The notes beneath the pieces were generated by a model. It saw only the letters and a program-made list of their open reading frames with translations, made no database searches and was not told the origin of the DNA. A DNA stretch of 64,000 nt from contig NC_017944.1 in NCBI RefSeq assembly GCF_000306765.2, forward strand, positions 1 to 64,000, given 5' to 3'. The position numbers and the translations under genes were made by a program. This stretch comes from Haloferax mediterranei ATCC 33500. Its GTDB lineage: Archaea; Halobacteriota; Halobacteria; Halobacteriales; Haloferacaceae. Positions 35,487 through 43,937 of the stretch are shown piece by piece. The stretch's first letter is position 1. Each line of letters opens with the position of its first letter.

Positions 35487-37175
35487 ATGACCAAGTGTAC
35501 TGCTGAAATCGTTCACGTGTTGGAGAATCTGGGCGTCGAGTATCTGTTCGGATACCCTGGCGGCCGAGCTATCGAACTACTCGAGTCACTCGCCGACTCG
35601 GATATTCAGGTCGTGCGTCCGCGCGATGAGCGCGAGGCGAGCGTGATGGCCGAGATGTACGGGCGGTATCACCAGTCACCGGGTGTGCTCACGGGACAAG
35701 GTCCTTGGATTGGGAGTATCGGCGCAATCGGTCAGATGGAGGCCCGACTCGGTTCATCTCCGATGGTTGCCCTGACGGAAGCATCTGAACGAGGTGACTA
35801 CTCGACGTTAGCGCCGTATCAGCAGGCTCGTGGTGATTATGGTGGTTTCTCGCTTCCCAAGATTCTGGACGGTATCACCAAGGAGTGGTGGTTCCCTCGT
35901 TCGGCTAACGAAACGATACGGAGCGTCCAGTTAGCGTTCAAGCACTCGACTGCTAATCGTCCCGGTCCCACGGCGGTCATTCTGGACGGAGATGCAGTCA
36001 CTGCTGAGGTGCCGGAAGATGATACGCCACCTCTCTGGTCTCCAGAAGAACAGACCAAAAACTGGGAGTCGGCACCGACCGAGGAAACCGTTTCCGAGGC
36101 CTCGAAGATACTTTCGGATGCTGAGCGACCGGTTATTATCGCGGGGAACGGCGTTCACGTCTCTCAGTGCTACGACGAACTGCTCGACGTAGCGGCGGCA
36201 TACGACGCGGTTGTCACCACTTCCTATCTCGGGAAGTCGACGATTCCGGAGACACACGACCGGGCCGCCGGTGTCATCGGCTCGTTCGGACACGAAGGAG
36301 CCAATCAGGTGGTCAGCGAAGCAGACGCGCTGCTCGTCGTGGGCTGTCGGATGAATCCGATGGACACGAATTGGCAGGCGGCGAGTTTCATTCGCCCGGA
36401 CGAGCAAGCAATCATCCACGCTGATATCGAAACCCGAAACGCCGGGTGGGTCTACCCCGCCGATGTCGGCCTTATCGGCGACGCCGGACAGTCGCTTGCG
36501 GCACTCGTCAGCGCAGGAAGCGGACAGAATGGCTGGGCAGTCGACCGCGCTGCTGAAGCCCGAACGGACTTCACAGTTCCCGAGTGCGACTCTGACCAGC
36601 GTCCGATTCTCCCACAGCGTGCAGTCGCAGAAATCAACAAGATAGTCGACGAGGAGACGATTGTGACGGCGGATTCGGGGAACAACCGATTTTGGCTCCT
36701 CAATTACGTGCAGACGCCGGCGGTCCGAACCTACTTCGGCAGTGGCGGTGTCGGTGGAATGGGCTGGGCTGGACCCGCCGGTGTCTCCGCGGCAATCACG
36801 ACCGACAAGGACGTGGTCGCAGTTGCCGGTGACGGCGGCTTTACAATGACGATGACGTGCGTCGAGACAGCGGTCGAATACGGGGTTTCACCCACGTTTG
36901 TCGTCCTCAACGACACTTCACTCGGGATGGTCCGCCAGATGGACGATTCGATTCCCGGCGTCGAGTTCCACGATACGGATTTCGTCACCGTGGCCGAAGG
37001 CTTTGGTGCGGAGGGGATGCGCGTAACAGAGCCCGAAAACTTGGGTGACCGCCTCGAAGAGGCCAAAGCGGCCGATGTTCCGACGGTCGTCGACGTACGA
37101 ATCGACCGCGAACAAGACATGGCTGAAACACTCCAGTCATCGTTTTACGCAGAGGTCGGCGGTCTCCACGAGTAA
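35487..37175 (+). CDS. Thiamine-diphosphate enzyme, acetolactate-synthase-like
   Basis: A TPP-dependent enzyme of 562 aa with the three-domain layout of acetolactate synthase and relatives. N-terminal block VEYLFGYPGGRAIELLESL and the catalytic Glu in RPRDEREASVMAEMYGRY; central domain SDAERPVIIAGNGVHVSQCYDELL; C-terminal TPP motif GDGGFTMTMTCVETAV ending in LND. It could decarboxylate or ligate 2-oxo acids, but active-site loops (GPWIGSIGAIGQMEARLGSSPM) differ from true acetolactate synthases and no small subunit gene is present. ATG 35487 was chosen; the frame extends to 35433. It opens the catabolic region and is followed 56 bases later by an SDR gene. Confidence 0.85.
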   Translation: MTKCTAEIVHVLENLGVEYLFGYPGGRAIELLESLADSDIQVVRPRDEREASVMAEMYGRYHQSPGVLTGQGPWIGSIGAIGQMEARLGSSPMVALTEASERGDYSTLAPYQQARGDYGGFSLPKILDGITKEWWFPRSANETIRSVQLAFKHSTANRPGPTAVILDGDAVTAEVPEDDTPPLWSPEEQTKNWESAPTEETVSEASKILSDAERPVIIAGNGVHVSQCYDELLDVAAAYDAVVTTSYLGKSTIPETHDRAAGVIGSFGHEGANQVVSEADALLVVGCRMNPMDTNWQAASFIRPDEQAIIHADIETRNAGWVYPADVGLIGDAGQSLAALVSAGSGQNGWAVDRAAEARTDFTVPECDSDQRPILPQRAVAEINKIVDEETIVTADSGNNRFWLLNYVQTPAVRTYFGSGGVGGMGWAGPAGVSAAITTDKDVVAVAGDGGFTMTMTCVETAVEYGVSPTFVVLNDTSLGMVRQMDDSIPGVEFHDTDFVTVAEGFGAEGMRVTEPENLGDRLEEAKAADVPTVVDVRIDREQDMAETLQSSFYAEVGGLHE

Positions 37176-37231
37176 CGGCCAGTTTGTGGGAGGGCACAAC
37201 GCTTTTGCCGGACTCCGCCGACATCAGTACT

Positions 37232-38206
37232 ATGGCGGAACACGCGACAGTACTTGTCACTGGCGGGACCGGCTTCATCGGCTCGTACGTTTCGAAGCAG
37301 TTCCTCGAACACGGACACGACGTCATCGCATACGACCTCTCTACGGACACGCGCATCCTGGAGAAACACGATATTGCCGACGACGTCGAAGTCAGACGAG
37401 GAGACGTGAGCGACGCGACTGACGTGGTCAGCGCGGTTTCTGAGACCGGAACGACGCATATCGTTCACCTCGCTGCACTCTTGACTAACACGGCCGAGAG
37501 TAACCCTCGCGCGGCCATGCAGGTGAATATCGAAGGTACCAGTAACGTCTTCGAGGCCGCCCGAGCCCTCGATGACCAGGTCGAACGAGTCGCTTGGGCA
37601 TCCTCTGCGGCAGTCTACGCGCCGCCCCACAACTACGACGACGGCAGCGACTGGTGGGTCACCGAAGACGACTTGGTCTACCCGGATACGCTCTACGGGG
37701 CGACCAAGGAGTACAACGAGCACCAGGCCCGTGTCTACAACGAGGAGTACGGCGTCAGTCACGTTGCAATCCGGCCAACCGTTGCATACGGTCCGTACCG
37801 TGAGACCGGTGGGTCTGCGTTCCTCGCGAACATCGTCGAAAAACCCGCCGTCGGAGAGTCCTTCTCGGTCGAGTACGGTGACCAAGAAATCGACTGGCAA
37901 CACGTCGAAGATATCGCACAGGGATTCCGCTTGGCGGCGTTTACGCCCGACGAAGAACTCTCCCAGCGCATCTACAACGTCCGCGGAGAACTTGCTACCG
38001 TCCGAGAGGCCGCTGAGACTGTCGAAGACATCATGCCCGACGCCGACATCGACGTGTCTGACGATGGCGAACTGCCGTGGACCCAACGCCTCGACATGAC
38101 GAAAGCCCAAGAAGACTTGGGCTACGACCCGCAGTACGACCTCGAATCCGGATTCCGGGACTACATCTCGGTGCTCCGCGACGAGGCCGGACTGGACCCG
38201 ATCTAG
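37232..38206 (+). CDS. NAD-dependent epimerase/dehydratase (extended SDR)
   Basis: An extended short-chain dehydrogenase of 324 aa. Rossmann loop VTGGTGFIGSYV (residues 10-20), Asp35 after strand 2 suggesting NAD(H), active-site Ser in WASSAAVYAPP, and YGATK with Tyr155/Lys159. The C-terminal substrate domain includes QEIDWQHVEDIAQGFRLA. Nucleotide-sugar epimerases share this fold, but position behind a TPP enzyme in a catabolic group suggests a small-molecule dehydrogenase. Start at ATG 37232 (MAEHATVLVTGG); probably cotranscribed with the upstream gene. Confidence 0.88.
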   Translation: MAEHATVLVTGGTGFIGSYVSKQFLEHGHDVIAYDLSTDTRILEKHDIADDVEVRRGDVSDATDVVSAVSETGTTHIVHLAALLTNTAESNPRAAMQVNIEGTSNVFEAARALDDQVERVAWASSAAVYAPPHNYDDGSDWWVTEDDLVYPDTLYGATKEYNEHQARVYNEEYGVSHVAIRPTVAYGPYRETGGSAFLANIVEKPAVGESFSVEYGDQEIDWQHVEDIAQGFRLAAFTPDEELSQRIYNVRGELATVREAAETVEDIMPDADIDVSDDGELPWTQRLDMTKAQEDLGYDPQYDLESGFRDYISVLRDEAGLDPI

Positions 38207-38319
38207 GCGCGCACGAACGATTGAACGTCGATTCGGCGACAGTCAAACGGACGACTCGGGTCCCAACGACGGCCAAAAGAAAACTCGGGTTCCGACGACA
38301 GTCAAACGGAGCCCCGGAT

Positions 38320-38931
38320 TCAGTTCTGCGTCTGACTGTACTTGTCTACCCACTCTTTCAACGTGATTCCCATCGCAGATTCGGTGATGGCGTTCGAAGA
38401 GGCTGAATTTGCGCTTTTGACGAGTTCGGCTTCGAGCGTCCGCGTCGGTACTTCCCCGAGGAAGTGTGGAATCGCTCTCTGCACGTCCAGCGGGCAGCCG
38501 ACTTCGTGGGCCAGCGCGTAGCCCGAGATGGAGTGGGGAATCTCTTCGCTGGCGTAGCGTTCGCGGTCCGTGCCATCGAGGAGTTCGGCATCGACGTGGT
38601 CGACGTACTCGTAGCACTTTCCGACGTCGTGGAGCAGACACGCCGCGACGATAACGTCGATATCCGGGTCTGCACCGTGGAAGTCGCGCTGAACCTCGGC
38701 GGATTGGAGCGCGATTTTCGTGACTCCGCGGACGTGTTCGACGTTGGTGATTTCGTGAATATTCCAGGCGTATGGAATGTCTTGGATGGTCTTCCAACCG
38801 CCCCGTTCCAGACCGAGTACCCAGGCTTCGACGACTTTCTCCCGAAGGCTATCGTCCTCAATCTGGCGGAGCGACGGGAACGCGTCTCGAACTTGGGTTT
38901 CGTAGTCCCGTTCCTCTCCCTCAGTAGCCAT
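38320..38931 (-). CDS. HD-domain phosphohydrolase
   Basis: A protein of 203 aa with an HD domain: ITNVEHVRGVTKIAL supplies the first His, AACLLHDVGKCYEYVD holds the HD pair, IPHSISGYALAHEVG and the AELVKSANSASS region give later ligands. The form HDVGK is that of general HD phosphohydrolases. The start overlaps the end of the tandem EthD gene by 11 bases, which implies cotranscription and translational coupling. It is convergent with the SDR gene. Substrate unknown; a role in clearing a phosphorylated metabolite is possible. Confidence 0.85.
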   Translation of the reverse strand: MATEGEERDYETQVRDAFPSLRQIEDDSLREKVVEAWVLGLERGGWKTIQDIPYAWNIHEITNVEHVRGVTKIALQSAEVQRDFHGADPDIDVIVAACLLHDVGKCYEYVDHVDAELLDGTDRERYASEEIPHSISGYALAHEVGCPLDVQRAIPHFLGEVPTRTLEAELVKSANSASSNAITESAMGITLKEWVDKYSQTQN

Positions 38932-39655
38932 CGTGGTTCACGAGCGTGTTTTTCACGAGTTGTTCGCGGCCGATAAACCGCGGGCGCGCTTCGATAGCGA
39001 GGAAGTTATCCACGTCTTCGCGCGCCTCAGCAGCCTTGCCACCCGTCGCCTCGTAGTCGCGGGAGCCTTCACTGCCCAGTGCGTCGTAGAGCTTGTCGAT
39101 GTCGTCGAAGTAGAGTTCAGCGACGCCGTCGAATTCGGCGTTTTCGGGGTCCGTCGGAACCACCTGACAGTAGCGGACGACGCCATCGATCTCCTTTGCG
39201 ATGGGCGTATGGGTGTGCTGCCAATGGTCGAGGAACTCCTCGTGGGTCATACCCTCCTTTCGGACGAGGAACGCAGAGTGCTTGTAGAGACCGTCGGTGT
39301 CGCCGTCGACTTCGTCCTTGACGACGCGCTCTCTTCCGATCAGACGCGGGCGACGCTCCACGTCGAGGAAGTTATCTACGTCCTTGCGAGCCTTCGCTGC
39401 GATTTCTTTCGTCGGGTCGTAATCGCGCGAGCCCTCGCTCCCGAGTGCCTCGTGCAGTTCATCTAGCGTCTCGAAATAGAGTTCGGCCAACCCGTCGAAC
39501 TCCGCGTGTTCGGGCTCGGTTGGGAGGACTTGCTGGTACCGAACGACTCCTTCGATATCCTTCGCAATCGGTGTATGGGTGTGTTGCCAGTGTTCGACGA
39601 ACGCTTCGTGGGACATGTCCGGCTGACGTACTAGTAGCGCGACGTGCTTGTACAT
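38921..39655 (-). CDS. Tandem EthD-domain protein
   Basis: A protein of 244 aa made of two nearly identical ferredoxin-like EthD domains. Each starts YKHVALLVRQ/YKHSAFLVRK and contains EAFVEHWQHTHTPIAKDIEGVVRYQQV or its twin, then FDGLAELYF, LGSEGSRDYD and ending RRPRLIGRE. The HWxxxHTP motif is the family hallmark. EthD-type domains often act in alkylether, aromatic or polyketide degradation as small dimeric cyclases, dehydratases or accessory proteins; here the dimer is fused in one chain. It overlaps the HD gene downstream and is divergent from the M24 gene (149-base spacer). Confidence 0.9.
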   Translation of the reverse strand: MYKHVALLVRQPDMSHEAFVEHWQHTHTPIAKDIEGVVRYQQVLPTEPEHAEFDGLAELYFETLDELHEALGSEGSRDYDPTKEIAAKARKDVDNFLDVERRPRLIGRERVVKDEVDGDTDGLYKHSAFLVRKEGMTHEEFLDHWQHTHTPIAKEIDGVVRYCQVVPTDPENAEFDGVAELYFDDIDKLYDALGSEGSRDYEATGGKAAEAREDVDNFLAIEARPRFIGREQLVKNTLVNHDGY

Positions 39656-39804
39656 GGATGTACATCTCGTTGTGGCGTCTATTAAAATATGAGGAATCAG
39701 TAAGAAAGTGTGATTCTGTTCGTCCTTCCGAGCGACAGACTCCCAGCAGTCATAACCCCAATGACTATCTTGATAATCATCCGGGAAGAATCACGGGAAC
39801 GAGT

Positions 39805-41073
39805 ATGTACGAGCGGAGTTTCATGGAAGGCACGCGCGGAACACAAGCTGTTGACTGGGAAGAGCGCATCGACGTCAAGCGCCTCCGCGAGGAACGGTAC
39901 GAGAAGGCCCTCTCGCGTTTGCAGGACTCGGAGCTCGGGAGTATGCTCCTCGTCTCCGACCCGAATATCCGCTATGTCACCGGGCTCGCGATGACTGGTG
40001 GCTCCGGAGCCGACCACTACACCCTGTTGACCGAAGACGGTGATATCGTTCACTGGGACACCGCCGACCACGCGAGTAATCAGCGGTTCAACTGTCCTTG
40101 GTTGGACGACATCCGCTATGCGTGCCCCGGACTGGGGAACGTCCCGCGCGCGTCCGGCAGCGACTCAGCGCGCAATTGGCTCAAACAGAAGATGGCCAAT
40201 CTCGTCACGGAGGCGATGGAGGAGTACGGCGTCCACAAGGAACCGGTGGGCCTCGACGTGGGTAACCAGGGGCTCATAAGCGCCTTCGAGAACAACGGTG
40301 TGGAAACTCGAACTGAGGAGTGCGTCGATCTGATGCACGATGCACGGAAAATCAAGACGCAGGACGAAATCGAGTGCCTGCGTATGGTCGCAGCCATCTG
40401 TGAGGCTGGCTTCCAGAAAATCAAGGAAACCGCCCGCCCGGGAGTGAAAGAATCCGAAGTCTGGGGCCACGCGAGTAAGGAACTCTGGCGGCACGGCGCG
40501 ATGGTCCAAGGCGGCTACGTCACGTCCGGCCCGAACACGTGGCCGAAACATCAGGCGAACACGACCGACCGGCAGATTCGCCCCGGTGACATCGTCTATG
40601 CCGACTTCTACAACATCGGCTACCTCGGTTACCGGTCGTGTTACTACCGAACGTTCTCCATGGGTGAGCCGACGAAGGCGCAAAAGGACGCCTACGAGAC
40701 GGCCCGAGACAATCTCTACGACGTGCTCGAACGCATCGAACCGGGTGCGACGACCGACGAAATCTGCAAGGGCTTCCCCGACATGGAGGGCGAACACGCT
40801 GACTGGTACGGTGCCGACGAGCACTGGCAGATGACGACGAACCACTGGGCACACGGACTCGGCCTCCAACTCTACGAGGTCCCGCTCATCTGGCGCGGTC
40901 TCTCGCCGGACCACCCCATCGAAATCGAGGAGGGGATGACGATGGCCGTCGAGACTATGGAGCCTGCAGACCGCCAAGGGGTCCGCGTCGAGGAGATGGT
41001 CGTCGTCCGCGAGAACGGCGTCGAAATCCTGAGCCAATGGCCGGTCGAAGAGATTACGCGTATCGACTACTGA
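39805..41073 (+). CDS. M24/creatinase-fold protein with a missing metal ligand
   Basis: A pita-bread-fold protein of 422 aa related to aminopeptidase P, creatinase and allied hydrolases/lyases. The N-terminal creatinase domain runs to about residue 185. In the catalytic part D267 (VYADFYN), H350 (WAHGLGL), E383 (AVETMEP) and E396/E397 (RVEEMVV) match four of five metal ligands, but the second Asp (normally SDxTR) is replaced: the block reads GYRSCYYRTF with C279. The enzyme may therefore use one metal or none, as in creatinase. Likely substrates are small molecules rather than peptides, given its catabolic neighbours. The start at ATG 39805 was chosen because the upstream extension lies antisense to the EthD gene. 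Confidence 0.85.
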   Translation: MYERSFMEGTRGTQAVDWEERIDVKRLREERYEKALSRLQDSELGSMLLVSDPNIRYVTGLAMTGGSGADHYTLLTEDGDIVHWDTADHASNQRFNCPWLDDIRYACPGLGNVPRASGSDSARNWLKQKMANLVTEAMEEYGVHKEPVGLDVGNQGLISAFENNGVETRTEECVDLMHDARKIKTQDEIECLRMVAAICEAGFQKIKETARPGVKESEVWGHASKELWRHGAMVQGGYVTSGPNTWPKHQANTTDRQIRPGDIVYADFYNIGYLGYRSCYYRTFSMGEPTKAQKDAYETARDNLYDVLERIEPGATTDEICKGFPDMEGEHADWYGADEHWQMTTNHWAHGLGLQLYEVPLIWRGLSPDHPIEIEEGMTMAVETMEPADRQGVRVEEMVVVRENGVEILSQWPVEEITRIDY

Positions 41074-41082
41074 AACCCCGAC

Positions 41083-41109
41083 TATAGTAGCGTTTGTAAC
41101 TGGTGACAT
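41083..41109 (-). repeat. 84-bp palindromic element, copy E (truncated)
   Basis: TATAGTAGCGTTTGTAAC then TGGTGACAT matches the first 27 bases of the reversed element (copies C and D), starting ten bases after the M24 stop. Beyond 41109 similarity is lost and no right end follows, so the copy is truncated or decayed. Confidence 0.75.
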
Positions 41110-41233
41110 TTCACGCTACGCGCAGCAGTTTCTGATTTTTGAGGGGCCTCTACCAACGTGGGGTGCGTGGACTCGTGCGGCAAGACGTATGGCAAGAATA
41201 CGGCGACGAGTAGGGACGATTCGGGAGAGATAC

Positions 41234-42250
41234 TCAGAAGCCGACGGTCTCGAGGATACCTTCTTGAATCCGCACCGCCTGCGGCAGGTAGTAGTCCTCG
41301 ACGCCGTGAAGCGGTACCGGCGCATCGAACCCGGTAATACGCTTGATGGGTGCTTCCTGATAGAGAAGCGCCTCTTCTTGAATCGTCGAGGAGACTTCTG
41401 CTCCCAGTCCTGCCGTCTTCGGAGCCTCGTGGACGACTGCGGCGCGGCCGGTCTTCTTGAACGACTCGACAATCGTCTCGGTGTCGAGCGGAGACAACGT
41501 GCGCAAGTCAACGACCTCGGCATCGACACCGTGCTCGTCTGCGAGATTATCCGCGGCGATGAGTGTCGGGCGCGTCATAGCCCCCCACGTGTATACCGAG
41601 ATATCGCTTCCTTCTCGACGGACCGAAGCGTCGGAGAGCGGAACTTCGTAGCTTCCCGTCGGAACCGCTTCCTTGAAGGCCCGGTAGATGAGCTTTGGCT
41701 CGAGGAAAATCACCGGATCCGGGTCTCGAAGGGAGGCGATGAGGAGGCCCTTGGCGTCGTACGGCGTGCTCGGGCAGACGACCTTCAGTCCGGGCTCGTG
41801 GGCGAAGAAGGCCTCTTTCGATTCCGAGTGGTGTTCCGGTGCGTGAATCCCGCCGCCGTAGGGGGCCCGCACGACCATCGGTACCGTGTACTGTCCGTGA
41901 CTCCGACTCCGTAACCGGGCGGCGTGACTCACGAGTTGGTCGAACGCGGGGTAGATGAACCCCATGAACTGCATTTCGGCCACCGGGCGCAGTCCGGACA
42001 GTGCGAGGCCGATTGCGGACCCGACGATACCGGCCTCCGCAAGCGGCGTGTCGATAACGCGCCCGTCACCGAATACCTCGTAGAGGCCGTCAGTAGCACG
42101 GAAGACGCCGCCGTTTTTCCCCACGTCTTCACCCAACACGACGACATCCTCGTTTTGGGACATCTCGGTGTAGAGACCATCACAAACCGCCTCGACGAGG
42201 TTTAACTGGTCGATCGGGGACTCGGCATCTGGTGCCGTCGTCGAACTCAT
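41234..42250 (-). CDS. 2-oxoacid dehydrogenase E1, beta subunit
   Basis: Beta subunit (338 aa) of a pyruvate/branched-chain 2-oxoacid dehydrogenase E1. Visible: VVVLGEDVGKNGGVFRAT, the TPP/interface block DTPLAEAGIVGSAIGLALSGL, RAPYGGGIHAPEHHSES, and the transketolase C-terminal domain with VDLRTLSPLDTETIVESFKKTGRAAVVHEAP. It overlaps the upstream alpha-subunit gene by four bases (ATGA type), so the two are coupled. No E2 or E3 gene is present in the window, so the complex must be completed from elsewhere. Ends 125 bases from the truncated palindromic element. Confidence 0.93.
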   Translation of the reverse strand: MSSTTAPDAESPIDQLNLVEAVCDGLYTEMSQNEDVVVLGEDVGKNGGVFRATDGLYEVFGDGRVIDTPLAEAGIVGSAIGLALSGLRPVAEMQFMGFIYPAFDQLVSHAARLRSRSHGQYTVPMVVRAPYGGGIHAPEHHSESKEAFFAHEPGLKVVCPSTPYDAKGLLIASLRDPDPVIFLEPKLIYRAFKEAVPTGSYEVPLSDASVRREGSDISVYTWGAMTRPTLIAADNLADEHGVDAEVVDLRTLSPLDTETIVESFKKTGRAAVVHEAPKTAGLGAEVSSTIQEEALLYQEAPIKRITGFDAPVPLHGVEDYYLPQAVRIQEGILETVGF

Positions 42251-43395
42251 TCTAGCACCCCGTTGAAGGGTTCGTCACCGTACTTTTCGCGGAGGGCATT
42301 GAGTTCCTCCTGCTGCTCCCGAAGCCGGTCGGGCATTTCGTCGTAGACGTATTCGAATATCTGGTTGGGGTCGGCTTCTGCGCGTTCAGCCTCCGCTATC
42401 GCATCACTGATCTTTGCTTCGATGCGGTCATCCAGTTCGGCTTCGAGACGCTCGTCGAGGATTCCCTCCTTGTACAGGTACTTCTGTAACCGGTCAACCG
42501 GGTCCTTTTCTTTCCATTCGTCCGCTTCGTCTCCGTCCCGGTACACAGATGGGTCATCTGCTGTCGTATGGGCACCGTAGCGGTATAGCACCGCCTCGAT
42601 GAGCGTCGGGCGACGTTCGTCTCTCGCCGGATTCTTCGCCTTGTTGAGCGCCTCGTTCGTGACCTGATAGACCGCAAGCGGGTCGAGTCCGTCCACGCGG
42701 ACACTTTCGATACCGTACGCCTGTGCCTTCTGCGCGATGGTCTCGCTCGCCGTTTGGCGCTCTCGGGGGACGGAAATCGCCCACTGGTTGTTGTTGCAGA
42801 CGAAGACCGCCGGAACGTCGAAGACACCAGCGAAGTTCAGCCCCTCGTGGAAGTCGCCTTCGGAGGTCGCTCCATCCCCGAGGTGACAGAGCACGGCACG
42901 GTCCGTTTTCTCCTGCAACTTGTGCCCCCAGGCCATTCCCATCGCTTGCGGCACCTGCGTTGCGATGGGGATGTATTCCGGCATGACGTTGACGCCGTCA
43001 GGAACTGCATAGCCTTCTCGAATCCCACGGAGGGGCTTCAGAAGCGAAGCCAACCGAACGCCGTGAACGTACTTCGCCGCGTGCTCACGGTACGTCGGGA
43101 ATAGCCAGTCCTGGTCGTTCAGCGCATAGCTCGTTGCGACTTGCGCCCCCTCTTGCCCCGTCATGGGTGCATACGTCGCGATTCGTCCTTGGCGCTGGAA
43201 GCTGATTGCGCGTTGGTCGAACCGACGGGCGAGTTTGATGTCCTCGTACATCGAAACTAGCTCTTCGTCTGAGAGGTCTGGCACCGTCGCGTTCGGTCGC
43301 ACGTTGCCGTCTTTATCTAGTATCTGAACTGGCTGCTCATCCGTCGGCACTGGACTGCTGGTGTCTTGCTGGTCGAGTTCCTTTTGTGCGCTCAT
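42247..43395 (-). CDS. 2-oxoacid dehydrogenase E1, alpha subunit
   Basis: Alpha subunit (382 aa) of a thiamine-diphosphate-dependent 2-oxoacid dehydrogenase. The TPP motif is CHLGDGATSEGDFHEGLNFAGVFDVPAVFVCNNNQWAIS (GDG to NN), preceded by QGRIATYAPMTGQEGAQVATSYAL and REHAAKYVHGVRL. RYGAHTTADDPSVYRD matches the phosphorylation-loop region of the family. First gene of a two-gene operon with the beta subunit. The 540-base spacer upstream holds a strong hairpin and likely the promoter. Pyruvate or branched-chain oxoacid specificity cannot be read from sequence by eye. Confidence 0.93.
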   Translation of the reverse strand: MSAQKELDQQDTSSPVPTDEQPVQILDKDGNVRPNATVPDLSDEELVSMYEDIKLARRFDQRAISFQRQGRIATYAPMTGQEGAQVATSYALNDQDWLFPTYREHAAKYVHGVRLASLLKPLRGIREGYAVPDGVNVMPEYIPIATQVPQAMGMAWGHKLQEKTDRAVLCHLGDGATSEGDFHEGLNFAGVFDVPAVFVCNNNQWAISVPRERQTASETIAQKAQAYGIESVRVDGLDPLAVYQVTNEALNKAKNPARDERRPTLIEAVLYRYGAHTTADDPSVYRDGDEADEWKEKDPVDRLQKYLYKEGILDERLEAELDDRIEAKISDAIAEAERAEADPNQIFEYVYDEMPDRLREQQEELNALREKYGDEPFNGVLE

Positions 43396-43937
43396 TGGTG
43401 GTGGTCGATATACCGGTGGTTAGTCTGTCGTCTGTACCACGGCCGGTCTGGGCACCCACAGGACCGCTGGGAACGGGAGCTTGTGAGTTATTTCCAGAGG
43501 ATGTGTCCGGTGCGAGGCCATGCGCGGCCTCGCATCGGAACGACTGCTGTCAGTTTAAATGTAAGGAGAAAAATCGCGCTAAAAATGGCATCCAGATGCC
43601 GAACTGGCTCGATTGCCGCGCGAATCTCTGGTTCACTGACGGTCACCATATTTACACCAATTGTGAGGTGATGACTTAATAGTTCTGTGAGAATTAATCA
43701 CAATGATCGATGATGACGTACTCATAGCCAATACTCTGTAGGGACTCTGAGAAAATACTCTACTATCAATTGGCGTTTCATACATCTTAGTGTGGATTCA
43801 TAGTTTGTTAATTATTTCTTATTCGTTGGGCGAGAATACTAACCCGCTTCCTGAGAGCTGTGATTCTCAGGACCATCGGGTCATCCGGAAGTTCTGTTTC
43901 TCTCGTTTTTCGACAGGGTATGAGAGGGGTGAATCGT
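43396..43937. other. Spacer upstream of the E1 operon
   Basis: No gene is supported on either strand. It contains a nine-base-pair hairpin (43511-43534) and, from about 43560 to 43830, an AT-rich stretch with several TATA-like segments. It separates the start of the E1 alpha gene from the end of the SNF transporter gene, so promoter and terminator signals are expected here. Confidence 0.5.
43511..43534. repeat. Perfect 9-bp hairpin upstream of E1 alpha
   Basis: TGCGAGGCC, six bases, then GGCCTCGCA. It lies 116-139 bases upstream of the E1 alpha start, so it may be an operator or leader structure; a terminator for the other direction is also possible. Confidence 0.5.

Noticed and set aside
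37145..38110. 321-codon minus-strand frame
   Set aside because: Antisense to the SDR gene; Val/Asp-rich shadow composition.
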